Below are positions 53,160-64,000 of a stretch of 64,000 bases of DNA, piece by piece. The position numbers were made by a program, and so were the translations under genes. A model generated the notes under the pieces. The model had not been told where the DNA came from and ran no database searches. It worked only from the letters and a program-made list of their open reading frames with translations. The DNA is from Dreissena polymorpha (taxonomy: Eukaryota; Mollusca; Bivalvia; Myida; Dreissenidae), in the NCBI RefSeq assembly GCF_020536995.1, contig NC_068367.1:60515256-60579255 (forward strand). The letters are read 5' to 3'. Each line of letters begins with the position of its first letter. Positions within the stretch are counted from its first letter, which is position 1.

Positions 53160-56100
53160 CTGAAAAACGGAAACAAAACACTGCAGACAGCTTTGCATGG
53201 TGTTGGCTTGGAGTGAATTGTCCTTCATGTGAATTTTAGCTCTTTCTCTTAGTTTTTTGTGTGTGGAATTATATTTTGGCAAAACTTAGAAAGGGGAAAC
53301 ACATTTCAATTGATCATAATAAGGTAAAATATCTAAAAAGTCTTAAACATATGTTCAAGTTGTAAAATGGCTTTTGGGTTCAATTAAGAATTGCGAGTTT
53401 TTACAGTATGTACAATATATCTAGATTCCATATATAGAATGTGTCCTTTAAAAATAGATATCAACTATTGGCTTCTGCAGATATCAAGCTTACTCTCATA
53501 TAGCTAATACAGCAATATAAAGCATAATGCTATGGTTGATATAACAATGCAAAACCACATTATGTCCCTTTTTCTCCCACGTGGTTATTTAATACACAAT
53601 AATTAAATGCTGATTGGGCAAACAATATTTTGTATATAAGGCATGCTCTGTGAAATCTGGGCTACATGCATGTGCGTACAGTGTCACGCCAGATTAGCAG
53701 CTGTGCAATCAGGGATGATGCTTTCCACCTTAACCCTTTCAGTGCTGGAACCGAATTTTGAAGGAATTTGCAAAATTCTGTGGTGTCTCATCTGGATCCA
53801 AACTGTTTGCTTTTCTGATAGTATTCTTTTAAAAAAATCGAAGAAAATGCTAATTTTAGAAATTCAGCAGACAACATTTTAGCAGACGACAAATTTCCCA
53901 GCATGCAAAGGGTATAACAAAAAAATAATAAAAGCACACAGTGTTTTCCTTGATTAGCCTGTGAGTATGCACAGGCTAATCTGGAGCAACATTTTTCTCA
54001 CAGTCATTGCGCCCATTTGTCCCAGAAGGGGCTCATCTACATACCCGCCTGATCGGCTGCAAATGACACGCTATCTGAAGGTTTCACCGTGCAAGACCTG
54101 GCAGCCAGCTTCAGTCGAATGTTCATGAGAGCTCCAAAGTCCTCGACGTGAAGCATGAACTTATCTGATGGCTGACTTGCGATGTCTATGAGCTCTTTCT
54201 TGTCGATCCCTTCTCCAATCCCGACGGAAAATATCTCCACTCCAGCCTGAATAGATTAATAACAAGCAGGTGTTGAGATTCATCTTCAAAGCGTTAGAGC
54301 TGATAACTGAATTTTATGTTTGTAATTTTTATCCTTTTTTATGTGTAAACATGTAATTCTGCAGGAAAAGCAATATGAAACTTTTAGACTCCAAGGTCTC
54401 CAATATTTTATGATGTTTTTGAAAGAATTTATTTGAAGGTGATATTTATTCACATTTTTGTAAACTCAATCCTTGTCATACAATTGTTCTTCATCTTGAA
54501 TTTGAACATTTTTTATAAAGACATCTGCTATGTTTCAAGTTTAATTTATCTATCTTACTAACCTTCCTCAGATTGTTTGCTTCCATCACTGTGGATTCCG
54601 GGGAGACTGACAAACCATCAGTCAATATAATTACGATTTTGGCCACTCCATCTCTTTGGGAAGTTGATGGTCCGAAAAACCCTTCCTCGCGTAACGCTCT
54701 CAAAGCATTTGCCGTATCAGTTCCTCCACCGCTGTATTTTGCAGTGTTCGAATACATCATGAACTCTTCTTTTGACAACTTTTGTTCAGGTTTGACGACG
54801 AACGTGACATCGTCGCTGAAGGTAATCAAACCAACACGCGTTCTGTTTGGTGCGACATCAAGAATGTCAACCACTCCATGAATGAATTCCATCTGCTTTC
54901 CAAAGTTGTCTTGGTTTATACTGTATGAAGCGTCTATTGCAAAATATATGTCTGCTGCTTTGCCATCACAATCTGGAATAAAGAATTTTTTGAATGTATG
55001 AAGCTTCTATAGCAAAAAATACGGCAGCTGCTTGCTGTCACAATAAAAAAATAAGATTTGTATTTAATTTATGAAGGGTCTATACCAAAATATATTCCTT
55101 CTGCTTTGCCGTAACAATATAAACTTGAGTTTGAAAAAAAAGAGAAAATTATATAGTTTTTATTTAAATTAAAACAAATTCATATCTCACAATAATTCAT
55201 AGAACTACAAGTGATTTACTTCTGAACCTTCTACGTTTATGTCAAGATTTTTCATTGTAAGAAATGCTATACATGTTTGTGTGGCAATTTTCAATTTTAT
55301 TACAGGTATAGCTCATGAATTTGATGGTAGTGCATATAAATATGTCTATGATTACAATGTGTGATAATTATTTGAATGGTTATCTCAGAAACATTTGTGT
55401 TCCTTTTCAAGCCAGAAACATGTAAATACAGTGTATGAGCATGCTTTATTCCTTCCAAAAACACATCTGTTTATTACCAAGTATGATTTCTTCAGTGGTG
55501 CCTGCTTTGAACTCCGCAAAGTTGTCGGTGTCGGTGATATTCCAGGAGTCTTGTGCAGCCCCTGTATAGAGAAAGGGCAGATGCTTAACCTTCGGCCGCG
55601 TTCTGGGAAAACTGGTCTTAATGCATTTGCACAGGCTAATCAGGTACAAAACTTTCCGCTTTGATGGTAGTTTTCTTTTAAAGTAAGTCTCTTCTTAGTG
55701 AAAATCCAGTTTGGGCTCAATTTAAGTGTCTTCCCTGATTAGCCTGTGCAGACTGCATAGACTTATCTGAGATGAATCTTAACGCACATGCATTAACCCT
55801 TTCAGTGCGGGAACCGAATGTTGAAGGCCTTTGCAAACAGTTTGGATCCAGATGAGACGCCACGTTCTCATCAGGATCCAAACTGTTTGCTCTTCTGATA
55901 GTATTCTTTGAAAAAAATCGAAGAAAATGCTAATTTGAGAAATTCAGCAGACAACATTTTAGCAGACGACAAATTTCCCAGCATGCAAAGGGTTAAGTCT
56001 AGTTTTCCAAGAATGTGGCTTACCTTTATCTTGTAACTTTACTTAATGTTAAGGGTTGAGTATGAAACAGTTATAACCTGCAAACAACAACAGTCTCAAT

Positions 56101-59100
56101 CTGATGTATGTAACCAATGGAAGTACATGCTTAAATTATTCAACATTCTTATTGGTCACTATTTTTACTTAAGTAAGATTTAGACTTTGAGCTTTTGTAG
56201 TTGCCAGGCCAGCGTATGATTCTTTGTACTAAACTATAGTGCTGATAGGAATTGTTGAATTGGCATAATATTGTCAATTCAGGTTGATATTGGATAGATG
56301 TCAGCTTGCTGGCAGGCGAACTTGAGAAGCTTTTTTGGAAAATAAAAATTTCAGGTAATCTTTCACAGAATGCACAGACTTTTCTACAGGGAAACGCATA
56401 CTTTTAAAACAATGAAAGAGTTACCTAAAAGAAGTTAAAGGGAAAATAACCCTGGATTCTGAAAACATTTCAGCTATTTTGCTGCAAAAAATACCACATA
56501 TCCACTGACTCAATTTTGCAACAAAAAATACTACAAACCAACTGCCTAAAATTTGTTGCAAAACAATTACACTGCAAAACCACTGCCTTAATGTGTTTTT
56601 TTTACAAAAGATACTACAATTCCACAGCCTGTGACAAATGTTCCTTTTTGCACCAAAAGTAGTTGAAATATTCTTGATTAACAGCTATGCCACCATGACA
56701 GAGGGTGAAAATAAATTCTTTGTTTATCATGAGCTTTCCAGATTAAAAACTCCAATCAGATCTGTGTCTGTAATTTTCATAAACATCCATGAACAGAGGC
56801 TAATTAGTGCCTTCTCACCGATTTTCCCTCCTTTGGGGGAAAAAATGGTGTCATAAATTGTTTAGCTGTCCAGCAAAAAATTCTCATTCACAACCTACAA
56901 GCATTGTTTCTGCCATGAGTTTTTTTACTGGGGCTGTCGTTTTCCAGATTTACAATAACCGTAGCAGGAAATGTTGGGATTTGTATGTGGGATAAATAGC
57001 ACCTTAACATGACAGGTCATCTCTATAATTGCTGGTTTGCTACGCAGTAAGGAAAAAATGCAAAGATTTGAGATGTTTATGCATGTTAGCTTAGTATTGT
57101 TTGGCTTAAATTGTTGAGAAATCATTGTTTGAGTTGCTGGTTTGCTTTGCAGTAACCAGTAAAAGGTATAGAGCGAAGATGATTATGCATGTTTGTTTTG
57201 TATTAAATACAGTTAATTGTTGAGGAATTATTGTTTTAATTTGATTGCTTGTTCATTTTGCTCGCTTCTGAAAGAGTTTTTTTTGTTTGGACCAGTAGAT
57301 CACTGGTTGGTCTCGGTCAAATTTATTTATTGAGATATAGAGTCTAATAATCATATTAAGTCATAAGACACTTTTTTTTAACATTGGGATTTTTTTATAA
57401 TTTCGGTTTGGGATCGGGTCCATTTTACGGCCTTTTTTACATAGCAGAAAATCCCCTGAGCAGTTAAGTTCTCTCATGCTTGCTGCATAGCAAACATGCT
57501 CTGGAATGATAACAATGTTCTGGCTGATGCTTACTAAACAGTGCACCTGTTCATTCAAGCTAACAAATTTGTGTCATGATTGCTACATGGCACCCCAGTT
57601 CTGTCATACTAACAAAGTTCACACAGCCAGGCATTCCCCAGTTCAAAAAACAATTTCCTGTTTGACAAATGATCTTGTCATTCATCTTATGATTGCCCCT
57701 GCCCTAATTCTCCCCGTTTCTATGGCAATTTCATTTCCATTTCTCGGACCATTGTAATGATGTATGACCCACTGGCACTCGCTTGATTGGACAGTCAGAC
57801 AAAACATATTGGTCACCCAACTTTTCTTGGTGGTAGATTATTTCAATAGGATAGTGGATAATAGCAATAGTTTTTTTTCACTAAAGTTGTGAAGGTATTA
57901 AATATTATTTTTTTACAGTTACATAGCTGATTGTAAGCATACCGTTTCTTCAAATTCTTGCAATGTATACATGTTGCAAAAGATAAAAAGGAGATATTTT
58001 TTTGTTTTGGATTTGATAATGCATGATAATGGGAGAAAGCTTTTTTTCGGCGTAAGCTGCATAAGCCAGCTTTTCACCTTAGCCTGACCTTTGTAAGTGT
58101 CCAATAAAATTCCAATAAAATTTCCCGCGGCTAGGTACGAATGAATACACTTCATTTATTCCATTGGCTGATTTGAGTATACCACCAGAACATTGGAAAC
58201 ATATCCGCGTCTTTGTAACACTGTTTTACTGTATGAAACAATTTTATCTCGAATGAAAAGGCTTAATAGATAGAACAGTTTTACACTCAATTCTCGACAT
58301 CAATACAGTTTGTGCGTACACCTTTTATTTTCAGAGTATTACCAGCGCAAGAGCGTTTATACTTAAAAGGCTATGTTCTCATATTTAGTACTTACTTCCT
58401 TATTCCTGTCAACATGTTAACATGTAAAAGTATAAAGAGCAATGGAAGCGAGGCCTCACTTTAAAGCATTGCATTTCAACCCGCGAGGTATATCGGGTCA
58501 ATTCGCGGACATTCAGAGTTTATATACAGGTCATCACCGGAGTTGGCGGCCAGTAAAATAATCGTTATATAATAAAGACGCTATCCGTGAACTAGGTGAC
58601 CTGGAATTTTCTTTAGACCAGAAATATGTTAAATGAAGATATTCAGCAATATAATTATGGTATGTAAATAATAGATTCTTAATGTGTTTTCAACAATACA
58701 ATGATAAATATTATTGTTGATAAATTTAACAATAATAATTCGTCCATATTGCTTAATGTACTAAAGTGATATTATGAGCATGTAACGGTTTATAGGTGTC
58801 TATCGCAACCGTTGATTATTTTTGATGTTTCTACTTCATATACACTTATATTAATTAATGCAGCATCATCATACTAAAACAATATACCAGAAAGAGAAAA
58901 ATAATGCATTTGAATATCAAACGTACTTTCGTTTGACAACTGATCATGCGTTTACGAGTTGAACCTAAATTTAGTTTTAGTGCAGATTTGTTCATACGAC
59001 ACAAAGACACGAAATTGTTTTACGGATCATTTCAGCTTACAGGACTGGGTGGGTCACGTACGAATATCGAATTTAAAATATATTTTTATAAACAACTGGT

Positions 59101-62100
59101 AGCAAGGTGAGTTGCAGATAATTAATCAGTAACCACATTTTAACTAACTATTTTGACCTGTTAATTCTTTTCAGCTCAATTCAACAGTGCAAAATGCCCA
59201 TAATATCACTTTAAGCATTAGCACGATGATAATTGATACTGTTAATAATCGAATCAAATAGCAATGCCCGACAAACCACTAAAACAGGTTTGTTCGAAGA
59301 ACGCGCCTATAAATACGGATACTTCTCGTGTGGCCGGTTGACTCATATGTTTAAATTTCACTTCCATTCTTCTTTTGGTTTTCTGTTTTGTATCTATAGG
59401 TTTATGACCAGCAATATGTTATAATGTAAAATAAGCCGCGAAAACTCCCCGTAACATCCCGTACTGCGTGTGATGCAGCTAAGAACTGCACAGAAAAAGA
59501 CATTCGCTATCCTTGATCTCATTCATTAAACTATTTACGCCGTATATCTTTTTTAAAGATATTTCTTGTTTCATTTAAACCTTTACCACTTAGATACCTA
59601 TTTTTAAGCATTTGTAGTCTATTAGGAAGTTAAATTTAATTTAACCCTTTCAGTGCGGGAACCGAATTTTGAAGGCCTTTGCAAACAGTTTGGATCCTGA
59701 TGAGACGCCACAGAACGTGGCGTCTCATCAGGATCCAAACTGTTTGCTATTCTGATAGTATTCTTTGAAAAAAATCGAAGAAAATGCTAATTTTAGAAAT
59801 TCAGCAGACGACATTTTAGCAGAAGACAAATTACCCAGCATGCAAAGCGTTAAGACCTTTCTGATGAGCAGCAAACAGCATAAAACCTGAACAGACTGCA
59901 AACAGCATAAAACCTGAACAGACTGCAAACAGCATAAAACCTGAACAGACTGCAAACAGCATAAAACCTGAACAGACTGGGAGTTACTCGAAGGTTGTTC
60001 TGGTTTTATGCTGAATGCACATAGCCATTTTCACTTTGATTCTGAGTGGGAAGGGGCTAAACTACATAATTTCTATGTTTCATAAGTATTGAAACCAACA
60101 GTGGAGGGCGGGAGATTGGGACAGCATTGTGTAGGAGGACTTAGGTTTAAAGATTGAGGGGCCCATCAGAAAACAATAAAAAAGACTGTGTTAACAAGTT
60201 ACCAAGAGGCAGACTACTTATGAAAAGAAAAGCTTGCAGATGATTAAGAGCCCATTAGTTAACAATAGGAGTAAATTTGATTTACAAGGACTTGCCATTG
60301 TTGTCATAAGTGTTTGATTTACTACTTGATCCTAGCTGCTTTTTACTATTACTGTCTGAAGTGGGTGAATGCTGAAAACAGAATTCTAGTGACCTGGCAA
60401 TTTAGCCATTGCAGAATATATCACTTCTTTTTCATTTGTTTGGTAGTTTAGTTTTTCATTTAAATGCAATTTCAAACAGGGAGGCATTGAAATCTCAATT
60501 GGCCCTCATGATGCTTATAAAATATGTGTGCAGCTTAATTTTGTGGCCTGTGGCTTGGTTTTAGCATCTTGGTGGATGTAACTTAATCCATATTTAATTA
60601 CAACACTTATTTATGTGTTTGGACAGACTTATCGCCTTTTACACATTATTCCATTATATATATACCTAATGTGAACGTTTGTTGAGCCAACTAAATTACT
60701 AAATTTATGTTGGTGTTTAACCCTATGACTGTATCCAAACTTTTAAGTGGAGACGTCCGTGTCTGACAAGTCAAGAAGGCCTGATGTCCACTTAGGTTAC
60801 CCAAAATATCTTTACGAAGATTCCATTAAGTACAACCCATTCAAGGACTTGATCATTGCACAGTTAAACCAAAAATACAAACAAAAAAAGTGTACTTTTG
60901 TATAAGCAGTTCAGTGCATAAAAACAAAAAAAAACATCTTTTTAAATTCTAAATCAAATGTATCTTGCAAACTTACTGTTTTCACAAATTTTGTTCTCGA
61001 TGGTTTGTTTGATGTACGACATTTCACTGTACTTGTCGATGTTGAAGAAGTACTTTGCATCTGGGTCGCTGGCAATGCCTGCGAGTTCCATGTGATCCAG
61101 ACGCATGCCGACGCTGACTGCAAACAGAAACACGCCATCGTCTTGCAGCACCTTGGCCATCTCTTGTGTGAACCTGCAGAAGAAATAAGAACCTTATTTG
61201 TTCACTTGGTCTTCAAAATAATGCTCAAGCCTAAGACATGGACATGGTCACACCCTTTTTTATGTCCCCCACCACTATAGTGGGGGACATATTGTTTTAT
61301 CCCTGTCTGTTGGTTTGTTTGTTGGTTTGTTTGTTTGTCCCAACTTTTACATTTGCCATTACTTTTGCAATATTGAAGATAGCAATTTGATATTTGGCAT
61401 GCATGTGTATCTCATGGAGCTGCACATTTTGAGTGGTAAAAGGTTAAGGTCAAGGTCATCTTTTAAGGTCAAAGGTCAAATATATGGGTCAAAATCGCTC
61501 ATTTAATGTCACTTTTGCAATATTGAAGCTAGCAACTTGATATTTGACATGCATGTGTATCTCATGGAGCTGCACATTTTGAATGGTGAAAGGTCAAGGT
61601 CAAGGTCATCCTTCAAGGTCAAAGGTCATATATATGAGGACATAGTGTTTCACAAACACATCGCTTGTTTGGCTCTTTCTTCAAAAAAGTACTCTTGCAT
61701 GAAGACGTGAACAACTCAATAATGTTAGTCTTCAAAACGAAATCCTGTGCATAAAGGCATTTACTTAGCAAAACCCAAAAATGTTTCAGTCTTCAGTAAA
61801 ACAATAAACAAATATGATAATTGCCAAAGCCAACACTTTTTCAGTCTTTAAAACAATGCACTCTAGTGGACTTGAACATAGCCAATATCAACAATCGTTC
61901 AATTTGAAAGCAAGACAAAATGCTTAAAGACATGAATACAGCCAAACTTGACAATGTTTCAATCTTCAAAACAATACACATGCATGAAGACATTTACATT
62001 GCAAAATCCAGCAATTGCGCGAGTATGGTCCATAAAAAAATTATAGTGTTTTTTTATCCTCAATCTGCTAATACTTCAAAATTTCAGCATGTAAAATATT

Positions 62101-63891
62101 GAATGCATTCAGCAGAAATGTTCTACAAATAGGTATGCACTAACTTATGTATCCTGTGCATTGCGCTCACATCTGATTATGGAAGTATTAATCCTTTATT
62201 TTATTATTTTATTGGGATCACTTGCTCCCAAGTTTTGGTGGGAGAATTGTGTAAAACAACTGATCAATTTGTTGTGTCTTTATAATATAACCATCATCAA
62301 ATCGTCATGGTAACTTACCATGTTTTCTGGGAGTACCCGTCTGTCACTACTATCACAATCTTTGTCACGTTTGCCCTTGCACCTGCTCTTTCAGTCAGCA
62401 TGACATCCCGCGCAAACGAGAGTGCATCACCTGTGTTCGTGGTTTTACCCTCACCATAGACGATAGTCTCTGTTGCCCGCAACATCTGAGCTTTTTCTGA
62501 GGGAATTTCAAATGGTATTTAATGATTTCACGGTGGAAGAATGGCAGATAATATGGACATATCAAAGATATAGGGGATGTTTGTTAGTTTCTGAAGATTA
62601 TTGATAATAATTCACAAGTAATCAGAGATATTGATATTTTCACTAGTAGCGCAGCCACAAGTTCAAATTATTATTTTTTCTTTTATCATAAGTGAATTAA
62701 ATCAAGAATCTACTAAAAACCAACACAAAATTGCTTTTTATTGATTTTAAAGCTTTTTGTAAAGTTTGTGCACATGTAAAAAAGGGTTAAACTGGAGAAA
62801 ATCACTGTAGTTATGACATCACAATATCAAACGATGGCGTCATTTCACAGTGGAACAGTGAAAATCACCAATAACTTTTATTTTTATCATCACTGTTTGA
62901 AACATAAGCAGCAAAGTATCCTATTTAACCCTTTGCATGCTGGGAAATTTATCGTCTGCTAAAATGTCGTCTGCGGAATTTCTACAATTAGCATTTCTTC
63001 GATTTTTTTTCAAAAATTACAATCAGAATAGCAAACAGTTTGGATCCAGATGAGACGCCACGTTTTGTGGCGTCTCATCTGGATCCAAACTGTTTGCAAA
63101 GACCTTCAAAACTCGGTTCCCGCATTGTAAGGGTTAAGTAACTGATATTTCCCTATAAATCATAGAAAAAACAATAAATAACTTGTTTCTTTTTAAGTTG
63201 ACAGATGAAATAATATTTGTTTGTGTGGCACAAACGCACTTTACGTGCACTGTTTGTTTTGTTTGTCTAAGATTTTTTACAAGATTATGGTTTCTTGAGA
63301 TGAATTTATGTTATTTATGTTTATTTATTTCTATGGAATTCCCTACAAGATGTAGTATCATGAACAGTTGTATTGAACTTGAGTTCATGGTGTTAATGAG
63401 TATGTCCATATAATGATCAGTTTATGAACAGTACATAAATTATATTGGACATAATTTAAACAGTTTATGCACCATTTACGAAAAAAAAATCATTGATAGT
63501 TACATGAACAACGCTGGCCCTAACTGTTGAACTATCAACAAACTTTTCTTGGATACATTTTTATATTAGCTGGTAATTTTTTTTTACAGCAGCAATATGT
63601 TTGTTGCTATTACACTGTAAACATTTAAATCTTGTTGGTAGTTGCACTACTTTATTATAAATGATACATACAAAAGAAAGTTATTACCTTTGTAAGTATT
63701 TAAGTAAAACTTTGGCCACACTTTGTGCCCATATGTCAGGGCCGCCACCCGAGTTTTATCGTTCCCCTCCCCAATGTCAAACGTTTCGATTACTTTCTGC
63801 ATGAATTGGACCTCTCTGTAGAAATCTGGAGGCCAGATACTGTAGGACGAGTCCAGCACAAACACAACATCCGCCGGCTCAATGTGGCACT
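52609..63891 (-). CDS. Multi-vWA-domain secreted-type protein, C-terminal six exons
   Basis: Minus strand join: 63891-63688, 62496-62319, 61173-60977, 54972-54563, 54246-54045, 53159-52609, stop at 52609. All junctions are GT-AG and in frame, about 580 residues. It has three von Willebrand factor A domains, each opened and closed by a Cys (CHIEPAD...KICEN; CDGKAAD...RSCTV; CHPMTKT...SICDY) and each bounded by phase-1 introns. Domains 1 and 2 keep the metal-binding MIDAS (DSSYS or DASYS, a Thr in TNTGDAL or GGGTDTANAL, and VTDG or LTDG). Domain 3 has FDALEIG and FVDSEQ instead. Such arrays occur in matrilins, collagen VI, byssal and shell matrix proteins. The specific type is unknown because the N-terminal part lies beyond the right edge. 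Confidence 0.88.
53656..53729. mobile_element. Fragment of the GATTAGCCTGTGCA palindromic MITE
   Basis: CATGCATGTGCGTACAGTGT then CACGCCAGATTAGC and CTGTGCAATCAGGGATGATG: a worn member of the family seen at 55598-55792. It is directly followed by a TTAA-flanked element. Confidence 0.6.
53730..53917 (+). mobile_element. TTAA-flanked MITE, copy 1 (one palindrome arm lost)
   Basis: TTAACCCTTTCAGTGCTGGA at the left, GCATGCAAAGGGTATAA at the right; piggyBac-type TTAA target and CCCTTT/AAAGGG ends. The interior matches copies at 55793, 59641 and 62935, but most of the left palindrome arm is missing. Confidence 0.75.
53935..54035. mobile_element. GATTAGCCTGTG palindromic MITE fragment
   Basis: TGATTAGCCTGTGAGTATGC followed by ACAGGCTAATCTGG forms an inverted pair. 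It belongs to the same widespread family as 55598-55792, and lies immediately downstream of exon 54246-54045 on the minus strand. Confidence 0.6.
54045..54246 (-). CDS. vWA gene exon: second vWA domain, C-terminal part
   Basis: Phase 0 start after TATTCAG: AGVEIFSVGIGEGIDKKELI, DIASQPSDKFMLHVEDFGAL, then AARSCTVKP. It ends one base into a codon at GCGG|GTATGT. Confidence 0.88.
54563..54972 (-). CDS. vWA gene exon: second vWA domain, N-terminal part
   Basis: After ATTCCAG: CDGKAADIYFAIDASYSINQ, RVGLITFSDDV, GGGTDTANALRAL and KIVIILTDGLSVSPEST, ending LRK at donor AAG|GTTAGT. A complete MIDAS set is present. The donor is a slightly weak match; GTAAGA four bases on is an alternative but would break frame. 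Confidence 0.88.
55598..55792. mobile_element. Palindromic MITE (GATTAGCCTGTGCA family)
   Basis: Starts CGTTCTGGGAAAACTGGTCT and TAATGCATTTGCACAGGCTA, and ends with the inverted counterpart (CCCTGATTAGCCTGTGCAGA ... AACGCACATGCATTAA). Between them is AGTCTCTTCTTAGTGAAAAT. I recall this as a very abundant bivalve repeat. Confidence 0.7.
55793..55996 (+). mobile_element. TTAA-flanked MITE, copy 2 (centre deleted)
   Basis: TTAA at 55793-55796 and 55993-55996, with the same ends and interior as copy 3. The central palindrome (55833-55890) is shortened and its arms differ at one matching position. Confidence 0.82.
56000..59640. other. vWA gene intron, nothing firm
   Basis: AT-rich sequence between the second and first vWA domain exons. 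Near 58480-58515 ACCCGCGAGGTATATCGGGT with a nearby TTCGCGGAC looks like a worn repeat end. No additional vWA or other domain exon was recognised on the minus strand, though a short symmetric exon could be missed. Confidence 0.45.
59641..59853 (+). mobile_element. TTAA-flanked MITE, copy 3 (perfect palindrome)
   Basis: TTAA at both ends with CCCTTTCAGTGCGGGAACCG at the left and AGCATGCAAAGCG at the right. Its centre (59681-59747) is a perfect inverted repeat of 31-base arms around AGAAC. Confidence 0.88.
59854..60065 (-). mobile_element. Short MITE with 27-bp tandem repeats
   Basis: Inverse relative of 52392-52570. The interior has four exact or near-exact 27-base units (CAGCATAAAACCTGAACAGA then CTGCAAA) from about 59876 to 59978. 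It abuts the TTAA element on its left. Confidence 0.7.
60977..61173 (-). CDS. vWA gene exon: first vWA domain, C-terminal part
   Basis: After TTCTGCAG, one base completes Trp, then FTQEMAKVLQDDGVFLFAVS, VGMRLDHMELAGIASDPDAK and TIENKICEN, ending at donor AACA|GTAAGT in phase 1. Confidence 0.9.
61259..61670 (+). mobile_element. Hairpin-ended element with AGGTCA core
   Basis: Left hairpin with 12-base arms TATGTCCCCCAC / GTGGGGGACATA. Two ~150-bp units follow (GCAATATTGAAG, CTCATGGAGCTGCACATTTT, AAGGTCAAGGTCAAGGTCAT). The right hairpin is TGTTTCACAAACACA, then TCGCTTGTTT. Confidence 0.82.
61671..62318. other. vWA gene intron, weak repeats only
   Basis: Worn units of 'catgaagacatttacatagccaaa...caatgtttcagtcttcaaaac' type, period about 65 bases, at 61690-62000. 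Otherwise nothing. Confidence 0.45.
62319..62496 (-). CDS. vWA gene exon: first vWA domain, middle
   Basis: After CCCTCAG: EKAQMLRATETIVYGEGKTT, NTGDALSFARDVMLTERAGA and KIVIVVTDGYSQKTW, ending at ACATG|GTAAGT in phase 2. It supplies the MIDAS Thr and the TDG Asp. It was too short to show up as a long open frame. Confidence 0.88.
62935..63137 (-). mobile_element. TTAA-flanked MITE, copy 4 (inverted, perfect palindrome)
   Basis: TTAA at 62935-62938 and 63134-63137, orientation opposite to copies 1-3. The centre (63031-63097) has perfect 31-base arms around GTTTT. Confidence 0.88.
63688..63891 (-). CDS. vWA gene exon: first vWA domain, N-terminal part
   Basis: After TTTGTAG, two bases complete a codon, then CHIEPADVVFVLDSSYSIWP, QKVIETFDIGEGNDKTRVAA, LTYGHKVWPKFYLNTYK, ending one base on at AAAG|GTAATA. 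DSSYS is an intact MIDAS. The phase-1 acceptor implies more exons beyond the right edge. Confidence 0.9.
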
Positions 63892-64000
63892 CTACAAAGA
63901 ATAAATAATTTGTGTTTTTTGAGGGTTTTTTCCAGTGTGCAAAATTTTATTTTCTCCAAAGAAGATTACATACATAGACACAAGCATGTCATGAACAGAG

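Noticed and set aside
55446-55649. Minus-strand frame near the vWA exons
   Set aside because: Overlaps a palindromic MITE and has no vWA motif or matching intron phases.

Overview
This is an AT-rich metazoan nuclear window, most likely from a bivalve mollusc. Split host genes have GT-AG introns. The repeats (AGGTCA-rich tandem cores with hairpin ends, tRNA-derived SINEs, many short palindromic elements) recall heterodont bivalves such as Dreissena. The species call rests on memory of these repeats and was not searched.

Layout. (1) 2.8-26.6 kb, plus strand: the 3' half of a sorting nexin 13 (SNX13) gene, eight exons carrying the end of the PX domain and the C-terminal nexin (PXC) domain. All eight junctions keep frame. 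The first large intron (14.7 kb) is packed with mobile elements and holds, on the opposite strand, a two-exon B-box/coiled-coil TRIM-like gene (TRIM-A, 17.3-13.9 kb). (2) 27.9-31.4 kb: a segment paralogous to 41.8-44.4 kb. (3) 31.5-36.9 kb: degenerate arrays, interstitial telomere-like repeats and a fold-back element with a telomere-like core. (4) 37.0-41.4 kb, minus strand: a second TRIM-like gene (TRIM-B), with two B-boxes, a coiled coil and a propeller-like C-terminus, but an in-frame stop before the propeller. (5) 47.0-48.3 kb: pieces of a degraded spindlin-like coding sequence. (6) 52.6-63.9 kb, minus strand: the last six exons of a secreted-type protein with three von Willebrand factor A (vWA) domains, with several TTAA-flanked palindromic elements in its introns.

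Most notable: five tandem arrays in SNX13 sit at exon-intron boundaries, and four of them have units that copy the neighbouring splice site. About 43 copies of a 22-bp unit containing a 3' splice site precede one exon. A 36-bp decoy acceptor copy precedes another exon. Donor-like arrays follow three exons. Splice-junction sequence therefore appears to have seeded minisatellites repeatedly in one gene.

Second: TRIM-A plus its upstream flank and the 27.9-31.4 kb segment are contiguous in the TRIM-B copy (36.9-44.4 kb). In the first copy they are separated by about 10 kb holding the SNX13 C-terminal exons. This implies a segmental duplication followed by loss of the SNX13 part from one copy. Both TRIM copies now encode about 310 residues without the propeller, by different routes.
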